Source of the DNA: Leuconostoc miyukkimchii
GTDB taxonomy: Bacteria > Bacillota > Bacilli > Lactobacillales > Lactobacillaceae
Direction: 5' to 3'
DNA: 64,000 bases
Assembly (NCBI RefSeq): GCF_019656055.1
Contig: NZ_BPKY01000005.1
Location: 62,001-126,000, forward strand
The translations under genes were made by a program, and so were the position numbers. This document shows, piece after piece, positions 49,040-58,510 of the stretch; positions within the stretch are counted from its first letter, which is position 1; every line of letters starts with the position of its first letter. The notes beneath the pieces are model-generated. The model was not told where the DNA came from. It saw nothing but the letters and a program-made list of their open reading frames with translations, and ran no database searches.

Positions 49040-51157
49040 ATGGCTAATAACAATTTTTTCAATGATCCATTTGGACCAGATGTCAATGACATTTTTAATA
49101 ACATGATGGGTAACATGAATGGTGTGAATTCTGAAAATCGGCGTTACTTAATTAATGGACGCGAAGTATCACCAGAAGAGTTTGCACAATACCGTCAGAC
49201 AGGGCAATTACCACAAGGGGGGCAACAAGCAGCAACTGGTAGTGGGCAACAGATAGCACAACAACCAAATCAAGTTAAGCAGGAGGGCATGCTCTCTAAA
49301 TTGGGACGTAATCTAACACAGGAAGCACGTGATGGGTTATTAGATCCTGTCATTGGACGTAATAGTGAAATTCAAGAAACAGCTGAAATTTTAGGTCGTC
49401 GTACTAAGAATAATCCGATATTAGTTGGAGATGCTGGTGTTGGTAAAACAGCAGTTGTTGAAGGCTTAGCGCAAGCGATTGTACATGGGGATGTACCAGC
49501 GGCAATTAAAGACAAAGAAATATATAGTATTGACATTTCTAGTTTGGAAGCTGGTACGCAGTTCCGTGGCGCCTTTGAAGAAAATATTCAAAATCTGATG
49601 AAGGAAGTTAAAACAGCTGGTAATATTATCTTGTTCTTTGATGAAATTCATCAAATACTAGGTGCCGGATCAACTGGTGGTGAAGATGGTGGAAAAGGCT
49701 TAGCTGATATTATTAAACCAGCTTTGAGTCGTGGTGAGATTTCATTGATTGGTGCAACAACCCAAGATGAATATCGTAACACAATTATGAAGAATGCGGC
49801 TTTAGCACGTCGATTTAATGAAGTGACGGTTAATGCACCAAGTCCTGAAGATACGCTGGAAATTCTGAAGGGTATTGCTAAGTTATATGAAAAGCATCAT
49901 CATGTTGAATTACCAGAAAGTATTTTAAAGGCAGCTGTCGATTATGCTGTGCAATATATTCCACAACGCAGTTTACCTGATAAGGCGATTGACTTGCTAG
50001 ATATGACAGCAGCGCACTTAAGTGCGAAAAATCCAGTAACTGATAAAGTTAGTCTCGAAAAGCAGCTAAGTGATATTAAAGTAAAACAAGAGAAAGCTGT
50101 CTCAGAAGAAGATTTCGAAGCAGCTTTGCAGTATAAGAATGAAATTGCAGCATTAGAAAAGCAGATTGCAGGTGCTGATGAGGCAACTAAAGTGGTAGCA
50201 ACTACGAATGATGTTGCTGAATCTGTTGAGCGTTTAACTGGTATACCAGTATCACAAATGGGTGCGTCAGATATTGAACGATTGAAGTCTATTGGTGAAC
50301 GCTTGGCTGGTAAAGTGATCGGTCAAGATGAAGCAGTGAACATGGTTGCACGAGCAATTCGACGTAATCGTGCAGGATTTGATGAGGGAAATCGACCAAT
50401 TGGTAGTTTCTTATTTGTTGGACCAACTGGTGTCGGAAAAACTGAGTTAGCAAAACAATTAGCACTGGATATGTTTGGTAGTAAAGAAAATATTATTCGG
50501 TTAGATATGTCAGAATACTCTGATTTGACGGCTGTTTCAAAATTAATTGGAACAACTGCTGGATATGTTGGTTATGATGACAACAGCAATACATTAACCG
50601 AAAAGGTTCGCCGTAATCCATATTCAATTGTTTTGTTAGATGAAATTGAGAAGGCAAATCCACAAGTCTTAACTTTGTTACTACAAGTTATGGATGATGG
50701 TCGCTTAACTGATGGTCAGGGAAATGTTGTTAATTTCAAAAATACAGTCATCATTGCGACATCGAACGCAGGATTCTCTGATAAGAGCGATGGTGTGTTA
50801 ATGGATCGTTTGGCACCGTACTTCCGTCCAGAATTTTTGAACCGATTTAATGGTGTGATTGAATTTTCATCATTAACAAAAACAGATTTGAAGCAAATAA
50901 TTGATTTAATGTTAATTGATGTCAATCAAACATTGGCAAAAAAAGAATTGACACTTAAGGTTTCAGATGAAGTTAAAAACCATTTAATTGAAGCAGGATA
51001 TGATGAAGCATTAGGTGCACGACCACTACGTCGTGTCATTGAACAACAGATTCGAGATCAGGTGACTGATTTTTACCTAGACAATCCAGGTGAAAAGCAT
51101 TTAAGTGCAGATTTGGTTGATGGCAAAGTTGTCATTTCAGCTATTATTGAAAAATAA
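49040..51157 (+). CDS. clpL: ATP-dependent chaperone ClpL
   Basis: A stress-induced disaggregase of the Clp/Hsp100 family found in lactic acid bacteria. The 705-aa protein has the ClpL-specific Asn/Met-rich N-terminus followed by [15 protein letters not shown] near residue 34. AAA+ domain 1 has Walker [11 protein letters not shown] (~132) and Walker [16 protein letters not shown] middle coiled/UVR-like segment lies at ~340-385. AAA+ domain 2 has Walker [11 protein letters not shown] (~470) and Walker [11 protein letters not shown]. There is no zinc finger (not ClpE) and no N-domain repeat (not ClpC). GGGGA lies 9 bases before the ATG. No CtsR or CIRCE site is visible upstream. Confidence 0.92.
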   Translation: MANNNFFNDPFGPDVNDIFNNMMGNMNGVNSENRRYLINGREVSPEEFAQYRQTGQLPQGGQQAATGSGQQIAQQPNQVKQEGMLSKLGRNLTQEARDGLLDPVIGRNSEIQETAEILGRRTKNNPILVGDAGVGKTAVVEGLAQAIVHGDVPAAIKDKEIYSIDISSLEAGTQFRGAFEENIQNLMKEVKTAGNIILFFDEIHQILGAGSTGGEDGGKGLADIIKPALSRGEISLIGATTQDEYRNTIMKNAALARRFNEVTVNAPSPEDTLEILKGIAKLYEKHHHVELPESILKAAVDYAVQYIPQRSLPDKAIDLLDMTAAHLSAKNPVTDKVSLEKQLSDIKVKQEKAVSEEDFEAALQYKNEIAALEKQIAGADEATKVVATTNDVAESVERLTGIPVSQMGASDIERLKSIGERLAGKVIGQDEAVNMVARAIRRNRAGFDEGNRPIGSFLFVGPTGVGKTELAKQLALDMFGSKENIIRLDMSEYSDLTAVSKLIGTTAGYVGYDDNSNTLTEKVRRNPYSIVLLDEIEKANPQVLTLLLQVMDDGRLTDGQGNVVNFKNTVIIATSNAGFSDKSDGVLMDRLAPYFRPEFLNRFNGVIEFSSLTKTDLKQIIDLMLIDVNQTLAKKELTLKVSDEVKNHLIEAGYDEALGARPLRRVIEQQIRDQVTDFYLDNPGEKHLSADLVDGKVVISAIIEK

Positions 51158-51171
51158 AATAGTAGGATAAG

Positions 51172-51207
51172 AAAAACGATACGCATAATCTATGCGTATC
51201 GTTTTTT
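51172..51207 (+). terminator. Terminator after clpL
   Basis: An 11-bp perfect core, CGATACGCATA (51177-51187) with TATGCGTATCG (51191-51201), has a 3-nt loop, A:T extension and six T. Confidence 0.92.
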
Positions 51208-51259
51208 ATTAACAATTTTATTTAAATTTGTATAAACAGGTCAATAAAATAAAAAAATC

Positions 51260-51370
51260 TTGTCTAGATGGTAAAGTCTGAAGCGCCGTGCCAAGGTTTG
51301 AACTTGTCTATACATCTTGGCAAAAAAACCAGTCATATTGTTTGAAAGCGCTTACAAATGATGTTATATT
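51260..51370 (+). promoter_or_regulatory. Trehalose operon control region: TreR-like sites, cre and promoter
   Basis: Two related sites, TTGTCTAGATG (51260-51270) and TTGTCTATACATC (51304-51316), resemble TreR operators. The second lies in the loop of a 7-bp inverted repeat (51289-51295 with 51316-51322). A perfect match to the catabolite-response element (WTGNAARCGNWWWCAW) lies at 51342-51357. It contains the -35 TTGAAA (51342-51347); TATATT (51365-51370) follows after 17 bases. CcpA bound there would block the promoter. Confidence 0.8.
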
Positions 51371-51403
51371 TACCTTATAAACGTGCAGAAAGGAGAGGTC
51401 GTG

Positions 51404-52105
51404 ATGAACAAATATCAAATTATCCATGACGATTTGTTAAAGGAAATTAATGGTGAAAAGTATCCCGAGAATACAAAAATACCGAGTGATTTTGCCTTGA
51501 TGAATCGCTATCATGTGGCTCGTGAGACATCGAGAAAGGCGATTGCTATGTTGGTTGATGAGGGTTATGTCATGCGTATCAAAGGTCGTGGCACATTTGT
51601 TATTAATCAAAATCGTTATTCATTTCCAATTTCACATGTTGAGAGCTATCGCGAATTAGCTGCACGATTGAAACTTAATGAACGTACACAGTTGAATTCG
51701 ATTTCTGATAGCACCGTACCATTGGCTTTTGATTATGCTACAGAAAAGCCACCTAATGCTACCGAGATTGTTCGTATTCGCTATGTTGATAATGAGCCTG
51801 TTATTGTTGATCGTGATTATGTTTTAAAAGACGTGGTTCCGGAAATCAGTGAATTATCCAAATCATTATCCCTATTTGAGTTATTTGAACAAAAGTTGGG
51901 ATTGGTTATTAGTTATGCCAAAAAGACAATAACGATTGACACTGCTAATGCAATGGATAGACGGTTGATGTCACTAACTGGCCCAGCAGCAATTGTCGTC
52001 ATTCGTTCAGAAACATTTTTAAATGACGGCAGAGTTATTTCATTTACTGAATCGCGTCACCGAGCAGATCGTTTTAAAAGTGTTGAATTTTCCAGACGTC
52101 ATTAA
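51404..52105 (+). CDS. treR: Trehalose operon repressor TreR (GntR/HutC family)
   Basis: A 233-aa regulator that senses trehalose-6-phosphate in its UTRA domain. The winged helix is at residues 1-68 (IPSDFALMNRYHVARETSRKAIA, shown as the recognition region RYHVARETSRKA; wing KGRGTFV), and the effector domain covers ~80-230. In Bacillus, TreR sits beside the tre genes as it does here. ATG 51404 is chosen with AGGAGAGG upstream; GTG 51401 is an alternative. It is first in the treR-PTS-phosphorylase-pgmB unit, so autoregulation through the TTGTCTA sites upstream is likely. Confidence 0.9.
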   Translation: MNKYQIIHDDLLKEINGEKYPENTKIPSDFALMNRYHVARETSRKAIAMLVDEGYVMRIKGRGTFVINQNRYSFPISHVESYRELAARLKLNERTQLNSISDSTVPLAFDYATEKPPNATEIVRIRYVDNEPVIVDRDYVLKDVVPEISELSKSLSLFELFEQKLGLVISYAKKTITIDTANAMDRRLMSLTGPAAIVVIRSETFLNDGRVISFTESRHRADRFKSVEFSRRH

Positions 52106-52141
52106 AACGATTTTTAAAGTAAGTTATATGGGAGAAGAAAA

Positions 52142-54202
52142 ATGGCAAATACAAAAATTTTGGCACCTCTTGCTGGTCAACTTATACCACTTGGAGAGGT
52201 TGAAGATCCAATTTTTAGCAAAAAAGTAATGGGTGAAGGGTTTGGCCTTAAACCTACAGGACGAAAGATTGTTGCGCCCATAGATGGTGAAGTTATGGCT
52301 CTTCAAGGGCATGCTTTTGGGTTACACCATCCTGATGGTCTAGAAGTATTAACACATATTGGTATTGAAACAGTCAGCCTAAATGGTAAACCTTTTTCGT
52401 GGACCATTAAAATTGGTGATCATGTTCATGCAGGCGATGTCGTTGGTACTGTGGATTTAGCGCAAATTGAAGCAGCAAATTTATCAACAACAACAATAGT
52501 TGTGATTACAAATACAGCTGATAAACTTGATAAATTAGAAATTAGTGGCTATAAAATAGTAGCAGCTGGTGAGCAAGCTGCTGAAGCGACTGCTAAACCA
52601 GATATTGTGCAAGCGTCAACGACCAGCAATACAAACAAACCAGCATCTAAAAAAAGTGGCAATCAATATGCGTCCTTAGCTACTGATATTATTGCTGGTG
52701 TGGGCGGGGCAAAAAATGTAGATAAAGTCATTCATTGTATTACACGATTACGCTTTTATTTAAAAGATCACAATGCCGCTGATGATCGTGCTATTGAAGG
52801 TTTAAGTGGTGTTGCAGGTGTAAATTATGCCGACTCATTAGGACAATATCAGGTTGTTATTGGTCCTGCTGTGACTGATGTTTATGATGAAGTTGTAGAT
52901 CAGCTGGGTGAAGGCGTGGTAGATGAAGCGGCTACAGATGATGCAATTGCTGAATCGATTGGTAACAAGAAACCTAAGAACCCATTTGTTCATGCATTTC
53001 AGGCCATCATCGGAACAATTACTGGCGCAATGATGCCGATTATTGGGTTACTTGCCGCAGGAGGTATGTTAAATGGTTTCTTAAGCTTGGTATCAAATAA
53101 AGAATCATTTTCAGCGATTTATTTTATTGATCCAGCATCAAGTACGTTTACAATTTTGCAATCAATGGCAATGGCACCATTCTACTTCTTGCCTATTTTA
53201 GTTGGTTTCTCCGCTGCACAACAACTTAAAAGTGATCCATTTGTTGTTGCAGCTATTGGTGCATTTCTAGTCAAGCCGGAATTTATTAATTTAACAAATG
53301 CTCATGTTGTTAATAATCAAATTGTGCAGCCTGGTAAAATTGCGGGGACATTGTTTGGTGTCAGTTTAAATTCGAATTTCTTTGGTTTACCAATTAATAT
53401 TCCGAGTTATGCTTATTCAATTTTCCCAATTATCTTTGCGGCATGGTTAGCTAGACCAGTGGGGCAGTGGCTCAAAAAACAGTTGCCACTAGTATTACGT
53501 TCGATTTTCCAACCATTATTGACACTTTTCGTTGTTGGTTCTGTTGTTTTGATTATTGTTGGACCAGCCATTACATTAGCATCACAAGGTATTTCTACAA
53601 TTGTTAATTGGTTGTTGCACTTGAACTATCCATTATCTGGTTTGATTATTGGTGGGTTATATCAAGCGTTAGTTATATTTGGACTACATTGGATGGTTGT
53701 GCCATTAATTGCCAACGAAATTGCACAAACAGGACATTCAACTTTGAATGCAATTGTTAACTTTACAATGATTGCTCAGGGAGCTGGCGCATTAGCTGTT
53801 TGGGCTAAAACAAAGATACCATCACTTAAAGGACTTGCTGGTGCAGGGTTCCTATCTGCAATGGCTGGTATTACTGAACCTGCCATGTATGGTATTAATT
53901 TGAAATATGGTCGAGTATTCTGGATGGCTAATATTGGTGGTGCTGTTGGTGGACTGATTGGTGGTTTATTCAACTTGAATATGTATGGTTTCACTGGATC
54001 GTTAATTGGTTTCCCATCGTTTGCCGTACCAAAGGGACAAGTAGGTGATGCAAATAATATGTTGATATTCTGGATTGCTTCAGCTGCTACTATCGTAGTA
54101 TCATTTGCCATGGTTTATTTCTTTGGATTTAAAGATTCGGATGTAGATGGTGTTAAATCAATTGAAAAGAAAAATGTCTTTAAGGATGCTGCTGGTAAGT
54201 AA
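52142..54202 (+). CDS. treP: Trehalose-type PTS permease, EIIABC in one chain
   Basis: Imports trehalose while phosphorylating it to trehalose-6-phosphate. The 686-aa protein is ordered A-B-C. The EIIA(Glc)-type domain (residues 1-150) has APLAGQLIPL and the phospho-His in LTHIGIETV (~79). The EIIB domain (~175-255) has the phospho-Cys in VIHCITRLRF (~200). The EIIC membrane domain (~275-670) includes GMMPIIG-like AMMPIIGLLAAGGML and GITEPAMYGINL (~580). The more familiar order is B-C-A. The downstream phosphorylase supports the trehalose assignment. The ribosome site GGGAGAAG is close to the ATG. Confidence 0.9.
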   Translation: MANTKILAPLAGQLIPLGEVEDPIFSKKVMGEGFGLKPTGRKIVAPIDGEVMALQGHAFGLHHPDGLEVLTHIGIETVSLNGKPFSWTIKIGDHVHAGDVVGTVDLAQIEAANLSTTTIVVITNTADKLDKLEISGYKIVAAGEQAAEATAKPDIVQASTTSNTNKPASKKSGNQYASLATDIIAGVGGAKNVDKVIHCITRLRFYLKDHNAADDRAIEGLSGVAGVNYADSLGQYQVVIGPAVTDVYDEVVDQLGEGVVDEAATDDAIAESIGNKKPKNPFVHAFQAIIGTITGAMMPIIGLLAAGGMLNGFLSLVSNKESFSAIYFIDPASSTFTILQSMAMAPFYFLPILVGFSAAQQLKSDPFVVAAIGAFLVKPEFINLTNAHVVNNQIVQPGKIAGTLFGVSLNSNFFGLPINIPSYAYSIFPIIFAAWLARPVGQWLKKQLPLVLRSIFQPLLTLFVVGSVVLIIVGPAITLASQGISTIVNWLLHLNYPLSGLIIGGLYQALVIFGLHWMVVPLIANEIAQTGHSTLNAIVNFTMIAQGAGALAVWAKTKIPSLKGLAGAGFLSAMAGITEPAMYGINLKYGRVFWMANIGGAVGGLIGGLFNLNMYGFTGSLIGFPSFAVPKGQVGDANNMLIFWIASAATIVVSFAMVYFFGFKDSDVDGVKSIEKKNVFKDAAGK

Positions 54203-54228
54203 TAGGACTATTAATTGAAGGAGGAAGT

Positions 54229-56601
54229 ATGACAGATAATAATTGGTCACTAACCTATGATGATGTTGTTAATGGTGTCAAAAATTATGGCCGCGAAAGC
54301 TTGTTGAGCTTAGGCAATGGTTTTCTTGGATGGCGTGGTTCATTGGTAACAAGTTCTTATGATGATGATTTTTATCCCGGATTATACGCTGCAGGTATTT
54401 TTAATCAAACATCAACACCAGTTGCTGGACGCGCAGTTATTAATGAAGATCTAGTTAATCTGCCAAATGTACAATTAATTCGAATTTTGGTTAATGGCCA
54501 ACCATTAGCGATAAACCATGAGACAATCATGTCATTGAAACGGCAATTGCATTTTAAAACAGGTGAATTAGTTGATCAATATCGTGTTTTGGTAGATGAG
54601 CATGCATCACATTTTGTTGATATTGAAACCATTAAAGTTATTGATCCAGTCAATTGGCACCGTTTAGCCATGCAATTTAAGATAACGCCAAATTTTGATA
54701 GTGAGTTAACAATTGATGTTGAAATAGATGGTAGCGTTGAAAATAAAAACGTTGCCCGATATCGAGATTTTGATTCCAAAGAATTCACAATAGATTCTGT
54801 CACTGATAGGTCAATGCTTATTAAGACACGAACAACTGATGTCAGTGTAGCGTTGGCTTCACAATCACATGGGCAAAATGTCACATCGAAAACAATCTTA
54901 ACGACAAGTGCTCAATTATTAGAGCGTTATAGCGCTAAAGTAGGCACAGGCCAGACAGTGCAAATTGATCGCGTCATGGCTGTTGCCAGCAGTCTTGAAA
55001 CAAACCAAAATCTGGTCACGTTTGTTCAAAATGAAGTGAGTCAGACGACGTTTAAAGAAATCCAGCAATTAAATGGTCAATATTGGCAAGCGCTTTGGGA
55101 GACAAAAGATATCCAAATTACTGGGGATTATGCCCTGCAAAAACTGACGCGAATGAATGTTTTTCATTTGAATCAGATGGCAAATCGCAATGCTAATCCG
55201 CATTTGGATGCGTCAATTGGCTCTCGAGGGTTAACTGGTGAGGGTTATCGTGGTCATATATTTTGGGATGAACTGTTTGTCTTGCCTTATTACTCGGCCA
55301 ATGAACCAGATGTCGCTCAAGCCATTTTAAAATATCGTACAAAGCGGTTGGCAGTAGCTGAAAAAAATGCTGTATCTGAAAATGAAGTGGGTGCGATGTA
55401 TCCTTGGCAATCTGGTATGTATGGAGATGAACAAAGTCAATTAATTCACCTCAATACCGTTGATAATACTTGGATCCCAGACAATTCAAGATTACAGAGA
55501 CATATTTCATTAGCAATTGCCTATAATATGTGGGCTTATCAAAAAATTTCAGGTAAATTTGACAATCTTGATGATAGTGGCCTTGAAATGTTGTTAAAAA
55601 TTGGTCTTTTTTGGATAAACAAAGCTCAAAAGATCGATGATCGCTATACTATTAGTGGTGTTATGGGACCAAATGAATTTCACGAAAAAGTACCTGGCGC
55701 TGAAATTGGCGGATTAACAAACAATGCATACACAAATATCATGGTAGTCTGGTTGTTAAATTACATTCACGACTTGTCAAAGAATACGGCAATTAACTTT
55801 GACCAAGTGGCACGTCAAGTTGGATTTACTACAGTGGTACAACAAAAAGCCAAAATACTCCGACATCAATTGAAATTAACAATTAATCGTGATGGTATTG
55901 TGGCGCAACATGAGGATTTCTTTAAATTAGCAAAACTTGATTTTTCAAAATATGAAGAAAAGTATGGTGATATTCATCGTATAGATCGTTTGCTAAAAGC
56001 AGAGGGTAAATCGCCAGACAACTATCAAGTTATCAAACAAGCTGATTTTTTGATGCTGATTTATAATTTAGGTGCAGCGCATACAAAACAATTAATTGAA
56101 CAATTAGGTTATAAACTACCTGATGATTGGTTAGCTAAAAATACGGCTTACTATTTAAAACGCACAACACATGGCTCAACAACTTCTAGGCCAGTTTTTG
56201 CTGGCATTTATGTCGAATTAGCACGTCAAGGAGATAGTAATTTTGAAAATCAAGCATACGATTTCTTGATTGATGCTATTGGTTCAGATTATTACGATAT
56301 TCAAGGCGGTACCACAGCTGAAGGTGTTCATATGGGTGTGATGGGAGAAACGTTATCAGTTATTCAAAATGCCTATGCTGGTGTAGATATGTTACATGAT
56401 GTGTTTACAATAAATCCGCGGCTACCAAAAAAATGGTCGAAATTAGTTTTTACACAACGATATCATGGTACAAAATTGGACATTCAGTTAACACCTGAGG
56501 CATTAAAAATAGTTAGTGATAAGGACATCACTATCAATGTTTATGGACAACAAATTGAACTCATAAAAGAACAAGAGAGGCGGATTGCATATAATGGTTG
56601 A
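54229..56601 (+). CDS. trePP: Trehalose-6-phosphate phosphorylase (GH65)
   Basis: Splits trehalose-6-phosphate with inorganic phosphate to glucose-6-phosphate and beta-glucose-1-phosphate, saving one ATP compared with hydrolysis. The 790-aa GH65 protein has the N-terminal beta-sandwich, the (alpha/alpha)6 barrel with EGYRGHIFWDELFVLPYY near residue 340 and the catalytic Glu in GVMGPNEFHEKVPG near 483. The C-terminal part has HGSTTSRPVFAGIY near 650 and QGGTTAEGVHMG near 695. Maltose and kojibiose phosphorylases share the fold; the PTS and TreR neighbours favour trehalose-6-phosphate, as in Lactococcus. AAGGAGGA lies 5-6 bases before the ATG. Confidence 0.9.
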   Translation: MTDNNWSLTYDDVVNGVKNYGRESLLSLGNGFLGWRGSLVTSSYDDDFYPGLYAAGIFNQTSTPVAGRAVINEDLVNLPNVQLIRILVNGQPLAINHETIMSLKRQLHFKTGELVDQYRVLVDEHASHFVDIETIKVIDPVNWHRLAMQFKITPNFDSELTIDVEIDGSVENKNVARYRDFDSKEFTIDSVTDRSMLIKTRTTDVSVALASQSHGQNVTSKTILTTSAQLLERYSAKVGTGQTVQIDRVMAVASSLETNQNLVTFVQNEVSQTTFKEIQQLNGQYWQALWETKDIQITGDYALQKLTRMNVFHLNQMANRNANPHLDASIGSRGLTGEGYRGHIFWDELFVLPYYSANEPDVAQAILKYRTKRLAVAEKNAVSENEVGAMYPWQSGMYGDEQSQLIHLNTVDNTWIPDNSRLQRHISLAIAYNMWAYQKISGKFDNLDDSGLEMLLKIGLFWINKAQKIDDRYTISGVMGPNEFHEKVPGAEIGGLTNNAYTNIMVVWLLNYIHDLSKNTAINFDQVARQVGFTTVVQQKAKILRHQLKLTINRDGIVAQHEDFFKLAKLDFSKYEEKYGDIHRIDRLLKAEGKSPDNYQVIKQADFLMLIYNLGAAHTKQLIEQLGYKLPDDWLAKNTAYYLKRTTHGSTTSRPVFAGIYVELARQGDSNFENQAYDFLIDAIGSDYYDIQGGTTAEGVHMGVMGETLSVIQNAYAGVDMLHDVFTINPRLPKKWSKLVFTQRYHGTKLDIQLTPEALKIVSDKDITINVYGQQIELIKEQERRIAYNG

Positions 56602-57283
56602 TTTTTCTGATATTAAGGGTTTCACATTTGATTTAGATGGTGTCATAACTGATACGGCTAAATTTCACGAACAGGCATGGCGTCAGTTAGCAAGTGAATT
56701 ACATGTTAATTGGTCTGACGAACTTGGTAATCAGCTCAAGGGAATTGGCCGCATGGATTCGTTAAATATGATTTTGGCAGCAAGCGGTGAGCAAGATAAA
56801 TACAGTGAGGAAGAAAAACAGGCATTCACTGTACAAAAGAATACGCATTATGTTGAATTGATTCAAAAAATAACACCAGCAGATATTTTACCAGGCATCA
56901 CGGCATTCTTAGCTGAAATTAAAGATAGGGGTTATGTGGCGAGCATTGCCAGTGCATCAAAAAATGCGCCTAAAATACTTGAAAAATTGGGAATTACAGA
57001 TAATTTTGTTGGGATTGTAGATCCGGCAACCTTATCTCACGGAAAGCCAGATCCAGAAATATTTATCAAGGCGGGGCAGCTATTACAACTTGAACCACAC
57101 CAAATTATTGGTTTAGAAGATGCCAGTGCAGGTGTTCAGGCAATTAAAGCCGCTGGACAAACTGCACTTGGTATTGGAGAGTCGGCTAAATCAGCTGATC
57201 CACAGTTATGGGTAGAAAGTACGGTAGAAATCACGCTGGAAAAAATAGAACATGAATTAATGATAAGTGAGAATAAAGTATAA
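56594..57283 (+). CDS. pgmB: Beta-phosphoglucomutase
   Basis: Converts beta-glucose-1-phosphate from the phosphorylase to glucose-6-phosphate. The 229-aa HAD enzyme has motif I FTFDLDGVITDTAKFHEQAW (nucleophile and acid/base Asp, ~residue 9). The cap motif is GIGRMDSLN near 47. SIASASKNA near 116 gives the Ser and Lys of motifs II and III, and GLEDASAGVQAIKAAG near 169 is motif IV. ATG 56594 lies inside the end of the phosphorylase gene, with GAGAGGCGG upstream, so the two are coupled. It ends the operon at a terminator. Confidence 0.93.
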   Translation: MVDFSDIKGFTFDLDGVITDTAKFHEQAWRQLASELHVNWSDELGNQLKGIGRMDSLNMILAASGEQDKYSEEEKQAFTVQKNTHYVELIQKITPADILPGITAFLAEIKDRGYVASIASASKNAPKILEKLGITDNFVGIVDPATLSHGKPDPEIFIKAGQLLQLEPHQIIGLEDASAGVQAIKAAGQTALGIGESAKSADPQLWVESTVEITLEKIEHELMISENKV

Positions 57284-57287
57284 ATTA

Positions 57288-57317
57288 AAAAGCTATGCAT
57301 TACAATGCATAGCTTTT
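57288..57317 (+). terminator. Terminator of the trehalose operon
   Basis: A 14-bp perfect stem (57288-57301 with 57304-57317) carries A and T runs inside the arms. Confidence 0.88.
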
Positions 57318-57404
57318 ATTAATCCATTAGTATGAATTAATAACTTGAGAAGGATAAAAAGGTATCATGATATAATAGTACTATTAAGTTCAGAAGGTAG
57401 ATTT

Positions 57405-58396
57405 ATGATTATTCAACATGCGATTTTGCACATTCTTGATACAAATACTGGTAATTTAATTGCTTCTCAAAATGAAATGTCAGTAGACAATATTGGTATT
57501 CACGATTATATCGAAAAATTGGTCAGTAAGATATATGGTGGGGATGTTAAAGTTGGCACATTAAAATCTGAAGACTATTTGCAGAATATGTTATCAATCC
57601 AAAATTTTTCAGAAATGACAACGGCACTAGCAACAAAATTATTTGATATTATCTCAGAAAGCCAAACAATTCAGCCTGGAGACATGCTGAGTTTTCAAGC
57701 ATCTACTGAAGATGGTGCAATATTTGGACTAATCAAATTAAATTTCGTACCACGCTACGCTCATGCAGTTGAGTACATTGATGATCAAATGGTTAATAAT
57801 CTTGTGTTAAATCAAGCGATATTACCAGCTGCCACGCAAATGGTTGATGAGGCTATTTTAGTAAACACAGAAACAAAACGTTATCATTTACTTGAAAAAA
57901 AGCATTTGATTGATGGCCAACGTGTAGCATATTTTTCTGAAAAATTTTTAAATATGACGCCAGACACATCAATAAAAGAAAATCTGCAAGTTATTAAGCG
58001 GGCAGTTAAAAATGTTGCTGAAAAATATGATAGTGCACCTGAACATGAAGCCCTTGCTAAGACTCAAGAGGTTATCTATGAGGGTTTAGAAGCAGGTAGT
58101 ATTGATACTGATATGATTGCTGAAAAAGTATTTTCAGATAATGTGGCTGCCAAAGCGCTTTACAAAGAAAAAATAGCAGAAAAAGTTTTTGCCAAATCCA
58201 TACCAGTAGATAATACGCAAAAGTATGAAAAAAATATCGTGTTCAAAAGTTCAAGTTAGATTCAGGTATTGAAATTTCTATTCCAATGGCTGTTTATCAG
58301 GATCGCACGAAAGTTGAATTTGTTAATAATGCCAATGGCACAACGTCTTTGATTATTAAAGATATTGAAACCATTTTAAATAAATTTACGGTATAA
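57405..58396 (+). pseudogene. Nucleoid-associated protein (NdpA/YejK family), frameshifted near the 3' end
   Basis: A family of nucleoid-binding proteins of about 335 aa. The intact part (57405-58259, 284 aa) begins MIIQHAILHILDTNTGNLI. An extended -10 promoter (TATAAT 57371-57376) and GAAGG precede ATG 57405. At a run of seven A (58227-58233) the frame is lost and stops at 58259. Reading the neighbouring frame after the run gives YRVQKFKLDSGIEISIPMAV and a natural end at 58396, about 330 aa in total. One extra A would restore the gene. It could be a true pseudogene, a phase-variable or slippage site, or a sequencing error. Confidence 0.85.
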
Positions 58397-58445
58397 CTTT
58401 TTAAAATTTGAAACACTATCATTTGAGATTAAGTGTACGAGTTAT

Positions 58446-58510
58446 TGTTATAATAATGTCATGGAGGAACGTAACCAACAGCCATCAACGGTGTTGGTTA
58501 TAATAAAAAT
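58446..58510 (+). promoter_or_regulatory. Promoter and hairpin-separated ribosome site of the Nudix-DUF1810 gene
   Basis: An extended -10 (TG-T-TATAAT, 58449-58454) lies before GGAGG (58463-58467). A perfect 8-bp hairpin, AACCAACA (58473-58480) with TGTTGGTT (58492-58499), separates it from ATG 58511. Folding would leave about 16 bases between ribosome site and start. A second TATAAT at 58499-58504 could instead give a leaderless mRNA. Confidence 0.45.
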
